Shown one piece after another: positions 51,147 through 62,457 of a stretch of 64,000 bases of DNA. The notes below the pieces were generated by a model. The model did not search any database. It had not been told where the DNA came from and was given only the letters and a program-made list of their open reading frames with translations. Position 1 is the stretch's first letter. Each line of letters begins with the position of its first letter. The position numbers and the translations under genes are program-made. Origin of the DNA: Struthidea cinerea (taxonomy: Eukaryota > Chordata > Aves > Passeriformes > Corcoracidae); contig VZTI01001288.1 in assembly GCA_013397865.1 (NCBI GenBank), positions 836,698-900,697 on the forward strand, read 5' to 3'.

Positions 51147-52785
51147 TATTGGGAAATATTTCACAGGAATCAACTGTGGGCTGATCAAACAAGCAGTCAG
51201 CCAGAAAAGGCTACCAGAGGTACGATCCTGGACCAGCTCCAGGTGTATTACAAGAAACACAGGCAATGAGATCACATTAAAAAAAAAAAATCCCGTGAAT
51301 AAGGCAGCCACCAGAAAATGCATGTGGTGCTCAGTTTGGCACCTGGGCAAGTGCAGCTGCCAAGAGAGAAGGAGTGCCTGGGACCTCTGGGACAATAGAC
51401 AGTTGTGTTTCCATCAAAAAAATGTCATATTTGGGCACAGCCTGAATCCAGATCCTCATCTATGATAAGTTGCTATAAATACATAGTGCCAGGCAACTGA
51501 AATCAAACTCTGCTACAGTGACACCAACTGAATCCTGGCCCCCTGTACCAGGGTGGGTATGAAAAAGATCTCGGAGGAAACACAAAAATAAGAAAATCAG
51601 TGTGCTACACATTTCTATAGGCTGTGAAAACCTCAAATTGTAGGAAAAGAGATGCCCAGAGCACTTGACACAGTTCAGAAGTACCAGGAAGAATTAGCTC
51701 CCTTCATGGTGGCAAGCACTGAATACATCTGGTAGAAGAGAAGTGCTGTAGAGTGTGGAGGGAGAAATTGGAATCAGGCTGACGGACAATCCCACTGTTG
51801 CTCGCTGCTGATGCTGTGGAATTCATCTGTTAATCAGATATAGTAATTTTTCATGTAATGAAGGCCCTGAAAGCGATTGCATTTCAAGGAAACAGCTCAT
51901 AAAGCCAGAGGTTTCTATCTGCGAATTTAACCCACCATTTATCTCCGTCTGAGCCCTCGTTATGAAATGCAACAATACCAGTGAGCAAATGAATATCTTA
52001 ACTTTGGCATTTCGGATGAATGTTATGTTGAAAATCGGGCATCTTTGCCTGAGAGATTTCTGGAACACTCGAAGCACTCCCAGCAAGTTATTCCATAAAC
52101 TATCTACCACACCATATGTTTGCTGCCTACAAGTCTGGGCAGGAAATGTCCAGTAAGAGCCACATCTGAAAGGAGGAAGAAGCAGCAGCCAACAGCACTC
52201 CCGTCACTAATCTGCATTTGCAAATGCCACATTGGAGTTGGCAAATGAAGCATTTCAAGTGCAAATAGCTGTGAAGACATTTGTATGTAGCACTGGAGAG
52301 ATGGGGAGATGCTGGGTTTGTTCCTGTTTCATTTTCCTGAAGTTACCTGGGTGCTGGTGGAGCAAAGCCACTTTTCCCAGGATTTTTTCATGTATATAAA
52401 GATGATGCTTACATGGAAAAAGCCCATTTCTCTCCTAAATGCTCCTTTTGAAGCACAACTACTTACAATAATTATAATTGCTGTGATTTTTGAGCACAAA
52501 CACTTATCCTGCAAACAATTACAGGCAAACGTCTCCCAGCAATATGGTCATACCAGTTTAAAGCACACGCATTAAACATGATTCTGAAGTTTATAAAAAC
52601 ATATGTATATGTTGTACATGAGAATATATAAAATATGTTTCCTTTACAAAGTCATTTCATATCAAAACTGATTTTAGAATCCACTTATGTTTCAAAAGGC
52701 CTTAATTTTTAATATATTTATACATTCTACAGTGTATAATGTCTGCGTTACATGTGTGCAATTAGACCACATGCAAGATGATATT
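51147..52785. other. unique non-coding sequence
   Basis: No gene or repeat recognised apart from the POU-type palindrome at 52214-52227 and AT-rich sequence beyond 52560. Confidence 0.5.
52214..52227. promoter_or_regulatory. palindromic POU/octamer-type site
   Basis: GCATTTGCAAATGC is a perfect 14-bp palindrome containing two overlapping octamer-like half sites on opposite strands. Two more AAATG/CAAAT cores follow within 40 bases. The arrangement is compatible with dimeric POU-factor binding. The function is inferred. Confidence 0.35.
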
Positions 52786-52842
52786 AACGGTTGGACTTGA
52801 TGATTTTAAAGGCCTTTTCCAACCTAAACTATTCCACGATAC
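52786..52842 (+). mobile_element. CR1 LINE terminal fragment
   Basis: Only the last 55-60 bases remain: GGTTGGACTTGATGATTTTA, AAGGCCTTTTCCAACCTAAA, then ATTCCACGATA, a decayed terminal octamer. It has the same 3' end type as the copy at 27725. Confidence 0.85.
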
Positions 52843-53107
52843 ATTTTCCAGTAGCAAATTGATGTAAATAGTCTAAGACTGGGATAAATCAACACAGAGA
52901 TGAAATATTATGATCTGGGCTTGCATTTACAGGATATAATTCCCAACTGATAAAACAGAGTTTCAGAAAGGCGTCTCTGTCACTTACCATTAACACCGAC
53001 CAGACATAACCCCAAGTTTATGCTAATAGAAGACAACATTCAATTAGCACACAGAGTGCTCTCTAATCAAAGCCCACACAGTATTAGAGAAGTTTGGGAT
53101 TATTTTT

Positions 53108-53119
53108 CCCCCCCCCCCC
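53108..53119. repeat. poly-C tract
   Basis: Twelve consecutive C after a T-run, a likely sequencing and assembly weak point. Confidence 0.85.
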
Positions 53120-53141
53120 GTTCTGTGTTTCTATTCTGCAG

Positions 53142-53258
53142 AGAGATTTGAGCAGCCTGGGATAGTGGAAGGTGCCCCAGCCCATGGCAAGGGGTTGGAA
53201 TGAGATGAGCTTTAAGGTTCCTTCCAACCCAAACCGTTCTGGGATTCTATGATTCCAT
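53142..53258 (+). mobile_element. CR1 LINE 3' end fragment
   Basis: TTTGAGCAGCCTGGGATAGT, GGAAGGTGCCCCAGCCCATG, GGGGTTGGAATGAGATGAGC, TTTAAGGTTCCTTCCAACCC and GGGATTCTATGATTCC: the standard avian CR1 terminus with the octamer partly duplicated. Confidence 0.93.
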
Positions 53259-53536
53259 TAAAGAAAATGTTCCACTTTCACAAGATCTCCTTTTAAAAAC
53301 CAACATGTATCCTTTGGTTGATCTGCAGTCAATAATGTACTCCCAGAGGAAACTGCCAGACCACATTGATGCAGTAAATTTCTCTCTTCACCTACATGCT
53401 CACCTTCATCCTACCCCACAGGATCATCAATCTAATTAATCTGCTAAGGTATTTTAAACATGAAATGCACTTGGGCCACAGGATGTTTTCTTTGTTGAAC
53501 CAAAATATTTCCTTGATACCACTCAAGGGTCTGTTA

Positions 53537-53798
53537 GAATAGGACGGGGCATAGTGGTTTTAAACTGCAGGAGGGTTGATTTAGATTTGATATAAAGAGT
53601 AAGTTATTTTACAGTCAGGATGGTGAAACGCTGGCACAAGTTACCCAGAGAGGTGGTGGGTATCCCATGCCTGGAAGTCTCTAAGGTCAAGCTGGGCAGG
53701 GATCTAGTGGAGGGTCTCCTTGCTCACTGCAAAGGAGTTGGACCAGAGGGCCTTTAAAGGTCCCTTCCAACCCAAACCATCCCCGATTCTGTGATTCC
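53537..53798 (+). mobile_element. CR1 LINE 3' fragment
   Basis: In order: GGACGGGGCATAGTGG, TTTTAAACTGCAGGAGGGTT, GATTTAGATTTGATATAAAG, ACAGTCAGGATGGTGAAACG, TACCCAGAGAGGTGGTGG, CCATGCCTGGAAGTC, GATCTAGTGGAGGGTCTC, GGAGTTGGACCAGAGGGC and a tail ending GATTCTGTGATTCC. It is a third plus-strand CR1 3' end within one kilobase. Confidence 0.94.
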
Positions 53799-56282
53799 AA
53801 AGGCCTCACTGACAGGTGAGGTTTTCCCTCATCCCCCAAACAGTTTCCAATGCGGGACTCCCAGGATGGAGCAGACAGATGAGGTCCAGGACTCCAGGAG
53901 AAAAGCAGGAGCTGACAGTGAAGGTACAGAGCTCAGCAAAAGTAAACAGCACAGGTTCCCTGATCCCAAATAAGGATTTATCTCCAGAGGGGTATTTTTA
54001 ACAAATACTTCCAAACACTTCAGTTCCTAAAATAACCCACCTGCTTTCCCAGAGGACTTCACTTCTGTGGAGCAGCTGTGCCTCACCCCAGGAAGGAGCC
54101 CAAGCTATGCAGCTCTTTGCAAGAAAACTGTTCAGCCAAGCACTTACCAGAGCGTCTTGAACTGGTCTCAAAACAACCCAAAACCTCCAAAGCCATCTTG
54201 CAAGTGCAGCCAGGCAGTTTTGTTAACCTTCCTCAGAGACATCTCCCCCCATTTTATCCACACAGAGCTCATAGCAGTGCTGGAAATAATCACTGTCTAA
54301 TGACTCCGTGGATTAGGCGGCTGTGGTTTGGCTCAAAGGCAGCACCCGTTTGTCCCGTGATTTCACGGAGCAGATTCGAAGAGAGCAATCAGGAGGACTA
54401 ATACACACCAGATTTCAGCGCTCGGGATTTTAAAGTCCACTAAACACAAAAGTAATTACAAGCTACTGTTTCCAGTACCTGATCCAACACGTAACTGAGT
54501 CACAGCACAAAACTTGCCTTTTTATCTGCGTTTCAAAGTAAACACTTGTGACTGATCCCTGTTTTATCCTCGCCTCCCACATTGCCATATGGCTACGGAC
54601 GTTTCAAACAGACATTACTCCGATAGCTCATTACTCACCATATTGCGCCGGGGAAGGGAAGCTACAGACAGTTTTGACAAAAACAGCAATTGCCTAAGAA
54701 TGTGAAGTTTCACAGTCCTGCGTGGTCTTAGACGTTTTTAGTCTGGTAAGGAGGACGGGCGCTAACGCCACGCACAGGGAAGGGTGAATCAGCACGTCTG
54801 CTCCGACTGAGCCGCGTCCCCCAGAGCTCGCACAAGTGGAGGCTCTAATCCTGCCCAATTTCCTATGTGGACTCAGCACACGCCCAGCCTAATTAAAGGC
54901 AGAGATTCTCTCGCTTCAGTGTGTTTCAGTAGATCCTTAAGTACCACACAGAGGTAAGACATCGATCGGGGTGAATCCCCCACTGAGCTGTGACATGGCC
55001 CGGAGGGAAGCAAACCTCCAGCGTTCGCGCATCCCAGGAATCTGCTGACTGCCAAGGGGGACGTCGACACAGCACATCCGAGGCAGGTTTTGTGATCGTC
55101 AAATGGTGTATCTTGTGCACTGGTGAAAGATCAGGCGTTTTGGAGAAATTATTGACTGGTCACAGCTGACTTGCTTTTCTTTAGCAGAAGGAAATTCAAC
55201 AGGGAGCGTATTTTGGAGCGAGCATGTAGCAGCTCTGAATTTAATGGCTTTCCCTGCTGATCAGACCTTTCTGGCAGCGAGGAGAAGACAGGTTTACTTC
55301 CTCCAAGGAAGCACAGGCTGCTGCAAGTCATCACATTGCTGTGATTCAACTCCTTGTTGGCCAACACACACAAAGCATCCGTGTGCACACAGGCCCTCAC
55401 ATCTGTGCCTGCCTGGGTTAGAGAAACATCTTCATCAACTCCTCGAGCAAGTACATTTCACCCTGTGCAACAGAGCTGGTCTGAGAGCCTAAACAAGGGC
55501 AACTGCACTCTACCAGGCATCAGGGTTTTAAAATATAATAACCCAAACCCTATTAAACACCCTCACTGCAAGCTCAGGATGAACCAAGGACAGTCCCAGG
55601 GTCCAGGTCTCCAGCCTGACAGCAAAGGCCTCCTTGATGGGTAGATGTGGGGAAGGGAAGAAAAGGCTGTGAGGTAGAAGGAACAGAGACCATGAAGAAC
55701 ATGACCCTGTGTCATCTTCCCTTGAGATTTTACTATTTTACCACCAGCCCATCCGTTTTATAAGCAGATGAAGAACCAACATCAGTTACGGCCAGGAGGA
55801 GGCCCATCAGCTCACAATTAAGTGGTTCTGATAATATGTATTTTCACCTCAAAAAGAACACAGAGCATCCACCCACCATTTTTAGAAGCCTCAAAAAAGG
55901 CATTTAATTAGCAGCGACCCTAGCTAATGAACATCAGGCCAGCTCTTTGCTCCTCTGCACCATTTCAGACCACCCTCCACTCATGGCCTATCCTGCTCTG
56001 ACAGGACCCTGATTACAGGGACCATTTTGCTGTGGGGAGGCAACACCTACTGGAGGCCCAGCTCCCAACACGCATCAAAACCTGCCCAGAGCCAGCAACG
56101 TGATCTCCAGTCCTTTGGCAGACTGCGCTGAAGAGCTCCTCTAGCAACATCTGGCTCATTAGACATGCATCTGGCAGACCACTGCCACCTTATTGATGAG
56201 GAATGCCTGGATTTGAAACATAATGCTTGATACTTAAAACACACCATTACAAGATTATTTATATTTTATGCTGCTATATTGC

Positions 56283-56350
56283 ATTATATGCGTATATAAA
56301 TTTTATATATGTACACACACATACATGTAGGTGTGTATGTACATAAATAT
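56283..56350. repeat. TA/CA-rich simple repeat
   Basis: Degenerate alternating TA, CA and TG tetramers, for example ATATATGTACACACACATAC. It has strong Z-DNA or cruciform potential. Confidence 0.7.
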
Positions 56351-59242
56351 GCTCTAAAAAAAAATTCAAAACCGTTTCTTGTCTCCTCAAAGGGCAGGAG
56401 CAAGGCAGACAAGGAATTCTAAGTGCACTACCACAGAGCCAGTCCAACCTTGGCAACTCAAGCAATGGAAACAGAGTCACTTTTTTCTACCACATCAGAA
56501 TTATGGTTATTGACCAAAGAATTAACAAGGGTCCTTATTTTTAAAAACACTAAAGGAGGGACCCCAAATAATGCCTTCAAAACTGTACAGGAAGGACTGA
56601 AACCGAGATATATCTGCCCCTGCACCACAGTTACTTCCCTTGCTAATACCCAGGGCTCAAAACATGTTTTGATCACTAGAGGACCAGCCAGGCATTTGAC
56701 TTCAAAGTACAGTGAGCTGGAGCCTGCCCTCAGGTTAGATGCTCAGTGAAATTAACTTTTGATTAAGTCCTGTATTTAATGTCTGTGACTCCTCAAAAGG
56801 TCAGCCTTTGTGAGTGTGCGAGTTTTCTGAGTCAGTGGCTTCAGAAGGAAGGACTGCATCCTTCCCACCACCGTCTCTGGCACGGCTTCCTCCTGAATTA
56901 AGAGATGCTCATGTTTGTGACATCAGCTACGTCAGTGCTGCTTAAGAATAAAAACAATTAGAAGAAATTCTACTCCCCTGCCTTCACCCCTCTCATTAGA
57001 GATTTCACCTGCTTTGAAGAAGGAGGTCTGGTGTTGCTGTAACAATTAATCCAGGATAAAGAACAGGCTTCATTTATCTTAGTCATTTAAGAGGTTTAAA
57101 GTGTTGGTCTTTAGAACACAAGGAATAATGTCATGTTTATCCTAAAAAATAGATTAGTGAGGTTCCTGGGGGCAGGACACTGCCCAGGCTGTGGGAGCCC
57201 CGAGTTCAGGTGGGGGTTCAGTGAGGAGGTGCAAAAGGAAGAGTCTCCAGCAGAAGAGATGGGCAGAGTTGAAAGCACTCCAAGAGACGAAAAAACCCAA
57301 GGCACTCCTCCTCCACAGCTACCAGGACTAGAAAAACATTCCCAACTATGTAGTTTGTTAAAGTTTTCTATAGGAAAAGAAAGCAAAATTATCAAAACCA
57401 TCTTCAGAAAAAGCTCCTCTTCCCGTGAAACTGCTCTGGGGCTTAGGAGGGAGTGGAGTTTTCCACTGAGCTGCTCCATCCTCACCTGCCCCGGCTGAGG
57501 ACAAAGCAAAGCTATTTCAAGCCCTCAAGTTCAGTCCTAGACACATCTGCTTCACTTTCTGTAACACCAAGTGACATCACCTCCCTTCCCCTACTGCTGC
57601 ATCAAAAAGATGGAAAAAAAAACTGCCTGGAACACCAGAAAATTCCCATGGGAGCAAGACGCACAATTTCATAAATTGATGATAATAAATAAGTAGATTT
57701 CTAGTCCCAAACCACCCAGCTTTCCTGTACACCAGATACACTATCATTGCTTATCTTTTTAGCTTCATAAAAGGTCAAAACTTCACACATTTGTGCAGTT
57801 TTGACACAAAACCTGCTTAACAAAGCCAGCAGACACAGGGGTGCAAGAGGCAGAGCTACAGGTTGTAGGAATGGGATTTAACAGAAGCGTGGGATAAATC
57901 TGACAATTTATGTCCCTATCAGAAAGCTCCTCTGGATCTGAAGAAGTTCAAAAGTTCACATGAACTCTGTTTCCAGGAGCTATATTGTGGTTATAATTCT
58001 GACAGTTTTTCTATTAGGGAATGGGGCTTTTTTTTTTTTTTAATCAGAAATACATTAATACATATTGTAGTCTCTGCGGAGAAAGGAAATGGACAAAAAT
58101 ATTGATGGGTTTTTTTTAACTAACTAAAAAATAAAAATCCAGCCAGCAGCCAGCTAATAATCTTATAATAAATTCAGCTCTGCATTTTCCAGCTCTTCTT
58201 TTTTCACTCACACACCAAGCACTTTTATACGGCACTTTTTGTACTATGAATTTTAATAAAACCAGCAAAAGAATTGGGAAAGAAGCTAATTTTTCTATAT
58301 GCCTCTGGCAAACAGGAAGAATTCAAGAATAAGTTAAAAGATATCTTTCTACTACTGAAAATTCATTTTCCATAACAAGACACTGTCATCTTCCCAAGGA
58401 GCCTGTAATTCCAAGATAAAGATGAAAAGATGTTGTTTTATCATAATGACAAGTATCTGCATCCATATTTATTTTGTGCTCCGACATCACCGTACAGTTT
58501 GTATTGTCATGGTACATTGCGAAGTGGGAAAACATTTAGCTCTTTCAATAACAAGAGAATAAAGGATAAAGTACCCAACAGAAATAGCATAGCACAACCA
58601 TTTCCAAGTGTCCCTAGGAAAACATCTGACCCACATAGAGGGAATACAGAATGTGGTTTGCCAACCTTGCAACTGCTTTTTCCATTTTCCAGTGGCCAGA
58701 CCACGCACTTTAATCACTGAGTAACACAGCTTTCTCCGGCAAGCAGCCACTTTGCTCCGTGTGGATAAAACCAGGACAGAAGCCAGCAAGCTTCTGGGGG
58801 AAAAACCCCAAAGCAGGCAGCCAGGTTAGGATGTCCCAAGTGCCCAGATCTCATCATCCCACTTGGAAGGTTTAGTGCTACCTGGCCACAGGATCCACAG
58901 TACAGGGATGAACACGGGGCAGCAGTTTGGGGCATGACAGCCCTGGAGAGGAAGATGGAATTTTGTCAAAACTCAAACAATAGTGGGAAACTCCTCTCAA
59001 TAAATGGCTTAATCACTTTCCTGACAAAATTATGAGTGGCTGCCTTGGAATGTGTCCCCTTCCTGTTACTCCCGTCTATCCATGTCAGGTGGCATTACAG
59101 CAGTAGCTTAACTTCCCCCTTGTTTATAAGCTGCTCTGGGGTTATCTTTTCACCTTCTTGTTTAAATAAATTCCGAAAGTGTCAGTATCAGTGCCTCTAC
59201 CACAGATTAATAGAATCAGCCAAAAGGATAGCTGACATTTTT

Positions 59243-59256
59243 GTTGCCATAGAAAC
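59243..59256. promoter_or_regulatory. RFX X-box-like site
   Basis: GTTGCCATAGAAAC fits the two RFX half sites (GTNRCC and RGNAAC) with one off-consensus base in the right half. It lies in an AT-rich unique segment. Confidence 0.35.
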
Positions 59257-60718
59257 TGGTCATGATGTTACACAGCTTGTCTAGTTCCCATTTGCCATAT
59301 ATCTAGCCAGCTTCTGAACACAGTCCCCTTTTGTTTCACGAGGAATTACATTAAAATATAATTCCATCTTAGTTCAGTCCCCATTCTGTAGCAAAGAGGA
59401 TTATAGAATATTAAGATACTTCCTAAGGAAAGTGCAAAGTGATGATAATATTGCTGCATGGCTTATGTGCATTCCAGATTAAAAGAAAAAGAAAATACAA
59501 GTGGAGTAATTTATCCCAGAGCCCTATATCCCAGTTATCCTCCATTCAAGTATCTCCATCAGCTTCAAATAAACAGGCGTTTCCTCACTGAACCTCAAAG
59601 TGGATGTACTTCAAATGATTGTACAAGACAACAAAAATAAAAAGGCATTAGCGGAGGTATTTTTTCATACACCATCAACATTTTCCTGAATAATGCGTAA
59701 CCTTCTCAGTGCCGCTATCAGGCTCCCTCTCCGCAGAGGCATCGCAGCCTCGAGAGAAAACCACTCACATAGAATTAAGATGTGAAGTTTCAGCACTTAG
59801 AGATGCAGTGGGGATGGATATTGCGCCACAGGGCACTGTACACTCAGAGAAAACGCAAACCAACTCAAGCAAGAACAATATCTGAGGACTCCGAACTGTC
59901 ATGGTCCGGTTGTACCTCTCCCAGACACACCAATTCCTGCTATTTCAGAGGAGCCCAACTGCTGTTACAGAGCTTCAGGTGAGAAATGGATTTCAGGCAG
60001 TTCATTTTCTCCTTTTTTTATTATACATGAAAATTAAAGGGACAGGCAAAGGCGCCAAACTCCATCTCACTGGGTGCTGCACAAACAGATGGCAGCTCCT
60101 GCTCCAAAGGGATTTATTCCTGCCAGAACAGCAGCACCTGGACATCTCTGTGGTCACCCAAACCCCCATCCTGGCTACTTTCATTTGCAGGTATTTTGTC
60201 ACGGTCACCACTACCAAGACCTAACCCCACCACTGAGCTCAGTCTTTATTTATGCCACCAAGCACCATTTTGGTTGGATTTTCACTGCTCAGGTGAGCAG
60301 ACACCACTCGTCACCATGGCCAGGGACTTCCCTGAGCTGCTCTGACCATGAGCACAAGCAGAGGGGTGAAGTTGAACAGAAAATCCTCCCCATTTTCCAT
60401 ACTTTTAAGTGTGGTCATCTTGAGCAGTCTCTCAGGGCTTCCCATCGTTGCAGCCATGCGAGAAATCCCTGAAGAATCTGTTTTACTTCACCCAGGAACA
60501 CATGAGGAGCCACTGACAGATGTCAGATATTAAGCAAAAATTTTGCCCCAAGCAAAGCACTGGATGCTTAGGCTTACACATGGCACATCACAGCCTGGGA
60601 CTGGAGATATCCATGCCCAGCATCAGCCTTTTCTTCTCCCTGAAGTTCAGGATCATGTCCCACTCAGGCACAGCAAGAGCGAGCATGTGCTGCTGGCAAC
60701 TTCCACGGTGGCTGCAGA

Positions 60719-61107
60719 TGCAGTAATGACACGTGGGCAAGGACCTTGCTCATCAGACGGAGAAAGGCAAAGACCTTTATTGTGCAGTCAGATTTCCCTA
60801 AATCCCAGCCCCCAACAGGATATCACATCCTATAAACAGCAAAGATGTTCCCCACAGTGTTCCCCAATCACCTGGGGCATTGCACAGATTTTACCTATGA
60901 TGGTAATAGGCAAACAATGCCCTGTAAGGCCACAAACCACAATTAACACTTCTCACAGGCCCAGTCTGTCCATAAACACACAATCCTCTCTCAGTCCATC
61001 CCCGGTGACCTGGATGCACTCCCAGGGTCACCTCTGGGCCCAGGATAGAGCCCCTCTCTCTGATCCTCAGGGCCTGTCTCTCTTCTAGCACCCAGTGCAC
61101 TCCAACA
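60719..61107 (-). mobile_element. solo LTR C, same ERV2/ERVK-like family
   Basis: A 389-bp element with TG...CA ends on the minus strand and a perfect 6-bp target-site duplication, TGCAGA at 60713-60718 and 61108-61113. TATA-like (60836-60829) and AATAAA (60781-60776) signals are both intact on the minus strand. There is no internal retroviral sequence, so it is a recombination remnant. The frame at 60543-61088 on the plus strand reads through it and is not a gene. Confidence 0.93.
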
Positions 61108-62380
61108 TGCAGAGGGTCCCACAAAGCAGCCCCACATCTGCCAAGCAATATTCCTGTTTTCTTCCCTGGATGGGAACTGATGAGATGATGTGAGTGCCTC
61201 ACAGGATGTCAGAGGAGCAGGAGAGCTGCAGCAAAGTCCTTCTCTGTATCACTCCACTAAAGAATTTGGCCACAAAGGCCAGGTGGCAGCCGGTGCTCAC
61301 ACAGCATGTGGCGTGGCAGTGGAGAAAGGGGAATTCATACGAGGTTTGTTGAGCCCGCAGCCTCTCTGCAGCACTGGAGGAGTCCTAAGAGCTGGTAAAT
61401 GAAGTGCAAGGACCTGTGGGAACTACAGCCTCTTCCCATGGTTGAAAGCAAGCTTGGCACAGCGCTGGAAGCACCACAGCCAGCCACTCTCCTTCCCAAG
61501 CGAACCCAAAAGCCACAGAGACCCCCACCCTTTTGAGCAGCCCCCAACAGAGAAACTGCATCAGTTCAACCCCAATCCAGCCTGGAGTTATTCACATTCC
61601 ACAACCATCACACCCAAACATCTCTTTCAAAATACTCCATTCTCATCATTTGTACAGAAGAAGAATAAGAGGGACGACAGGACATAATGAGGTTTGTCGA
61701 ACAAGGCAAGCTGCAGAGGAGGATCTTGTTGTCTTAAATTCCCTGGGTTTGAGGATCAGGTTAATTTTGCATGCCTGGTTGCATCAGCACGTTGAGTTAT
61801 GCAATGTAGCAAGCTGTCACACTGTACAAAGCATGACGTATCATCTCATTGATGCATGAAATTAAAAAGATGTGGTTTGCTGGGTCACCCACAGATTGAC
61901 TGAAAAAATCAAGTTTCGTTTATCTCCTTTTAATTATGTTAAAAATTGCAAAAAGGCAGAAAAAAAAAAAACCAGGATTGTTCAAATACCTGCTCACAGC
62001 CATTAATGGTAAATAATTCCAGCAGTCAACACCAAGAGTAGGTGCAGCAGTGGGGGGATTTTCTTGCTGGTTTTGGCAGCACACTGGGGAAGAGATCATG
62101 ATGCTCGTTCACCCATCCCAGCAAGGAAAGGAGCAGCCTTTACGGGACACCCCAGGATGGCAGGAGGCTGCTCCAGCTGGGAAGGGCACACTGCTTCTTT
62201 CCAGTAGAAAATACCTCTGTTACCAAACCCTGGTTATGAGAGTCTAGAGAGGAACCACGGGCACCCCAGTGCTGGGCAGGAGAGTTGACATTACTGCAGT
62301 TACAGCTGTTCTTCAAACACTTAGCTCTCCCTCATTCAGCCCAAGAAAACAATTTTAGCTTAGTTAGAAGAACAGCAGAA
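61108..62380. other. unique non-coding sequence
   Basis: The part 61740-61870 is AT-rich with repeated TGCAT/ATGCA elements. A 12-A run lies near 61960-61971. No gene recognised. Confidence 0.5.
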
Positions 62381-62457
62381 AAGTGTCCCTGCCCAGGGCA
62401 TGGGGGCTGGAACGAGATGATCTTTAAGGTCCCTTCCAACCCAAACCATTCTGTGAT
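62381..62457 (+). mobile_element. CR1 LINE 3' end fragment
   Basis: GTGTCCCTGCCCAGGGCATG, GCTGGAACGAGATGATCTTT, AAGGTCCCTTCCAACCCAAA and CCATTCTGTGATAAA. About 75 bases of the standard tail remain; the last octamer is lost. Confidence 0.92.

Larger units (their letters stand above)
53799..60718. other. long unique non-coding stretch
   Basis: Seven kilobases with no gene and no repeat family I can name, apart from the TA/TG-rich tract at 56283-56350. There is a T-run near 58029-58042, and the X-box-like site at 59243 is listed separately. Confidence 0.5.

Noticed and set aside
60543..61088. 181-codon plus-strand open frame
   Set aside because: More than half of it is the antisense strand of solo LTR C, and similar frames occur over LTRs A and B, so it is repeat-derived.
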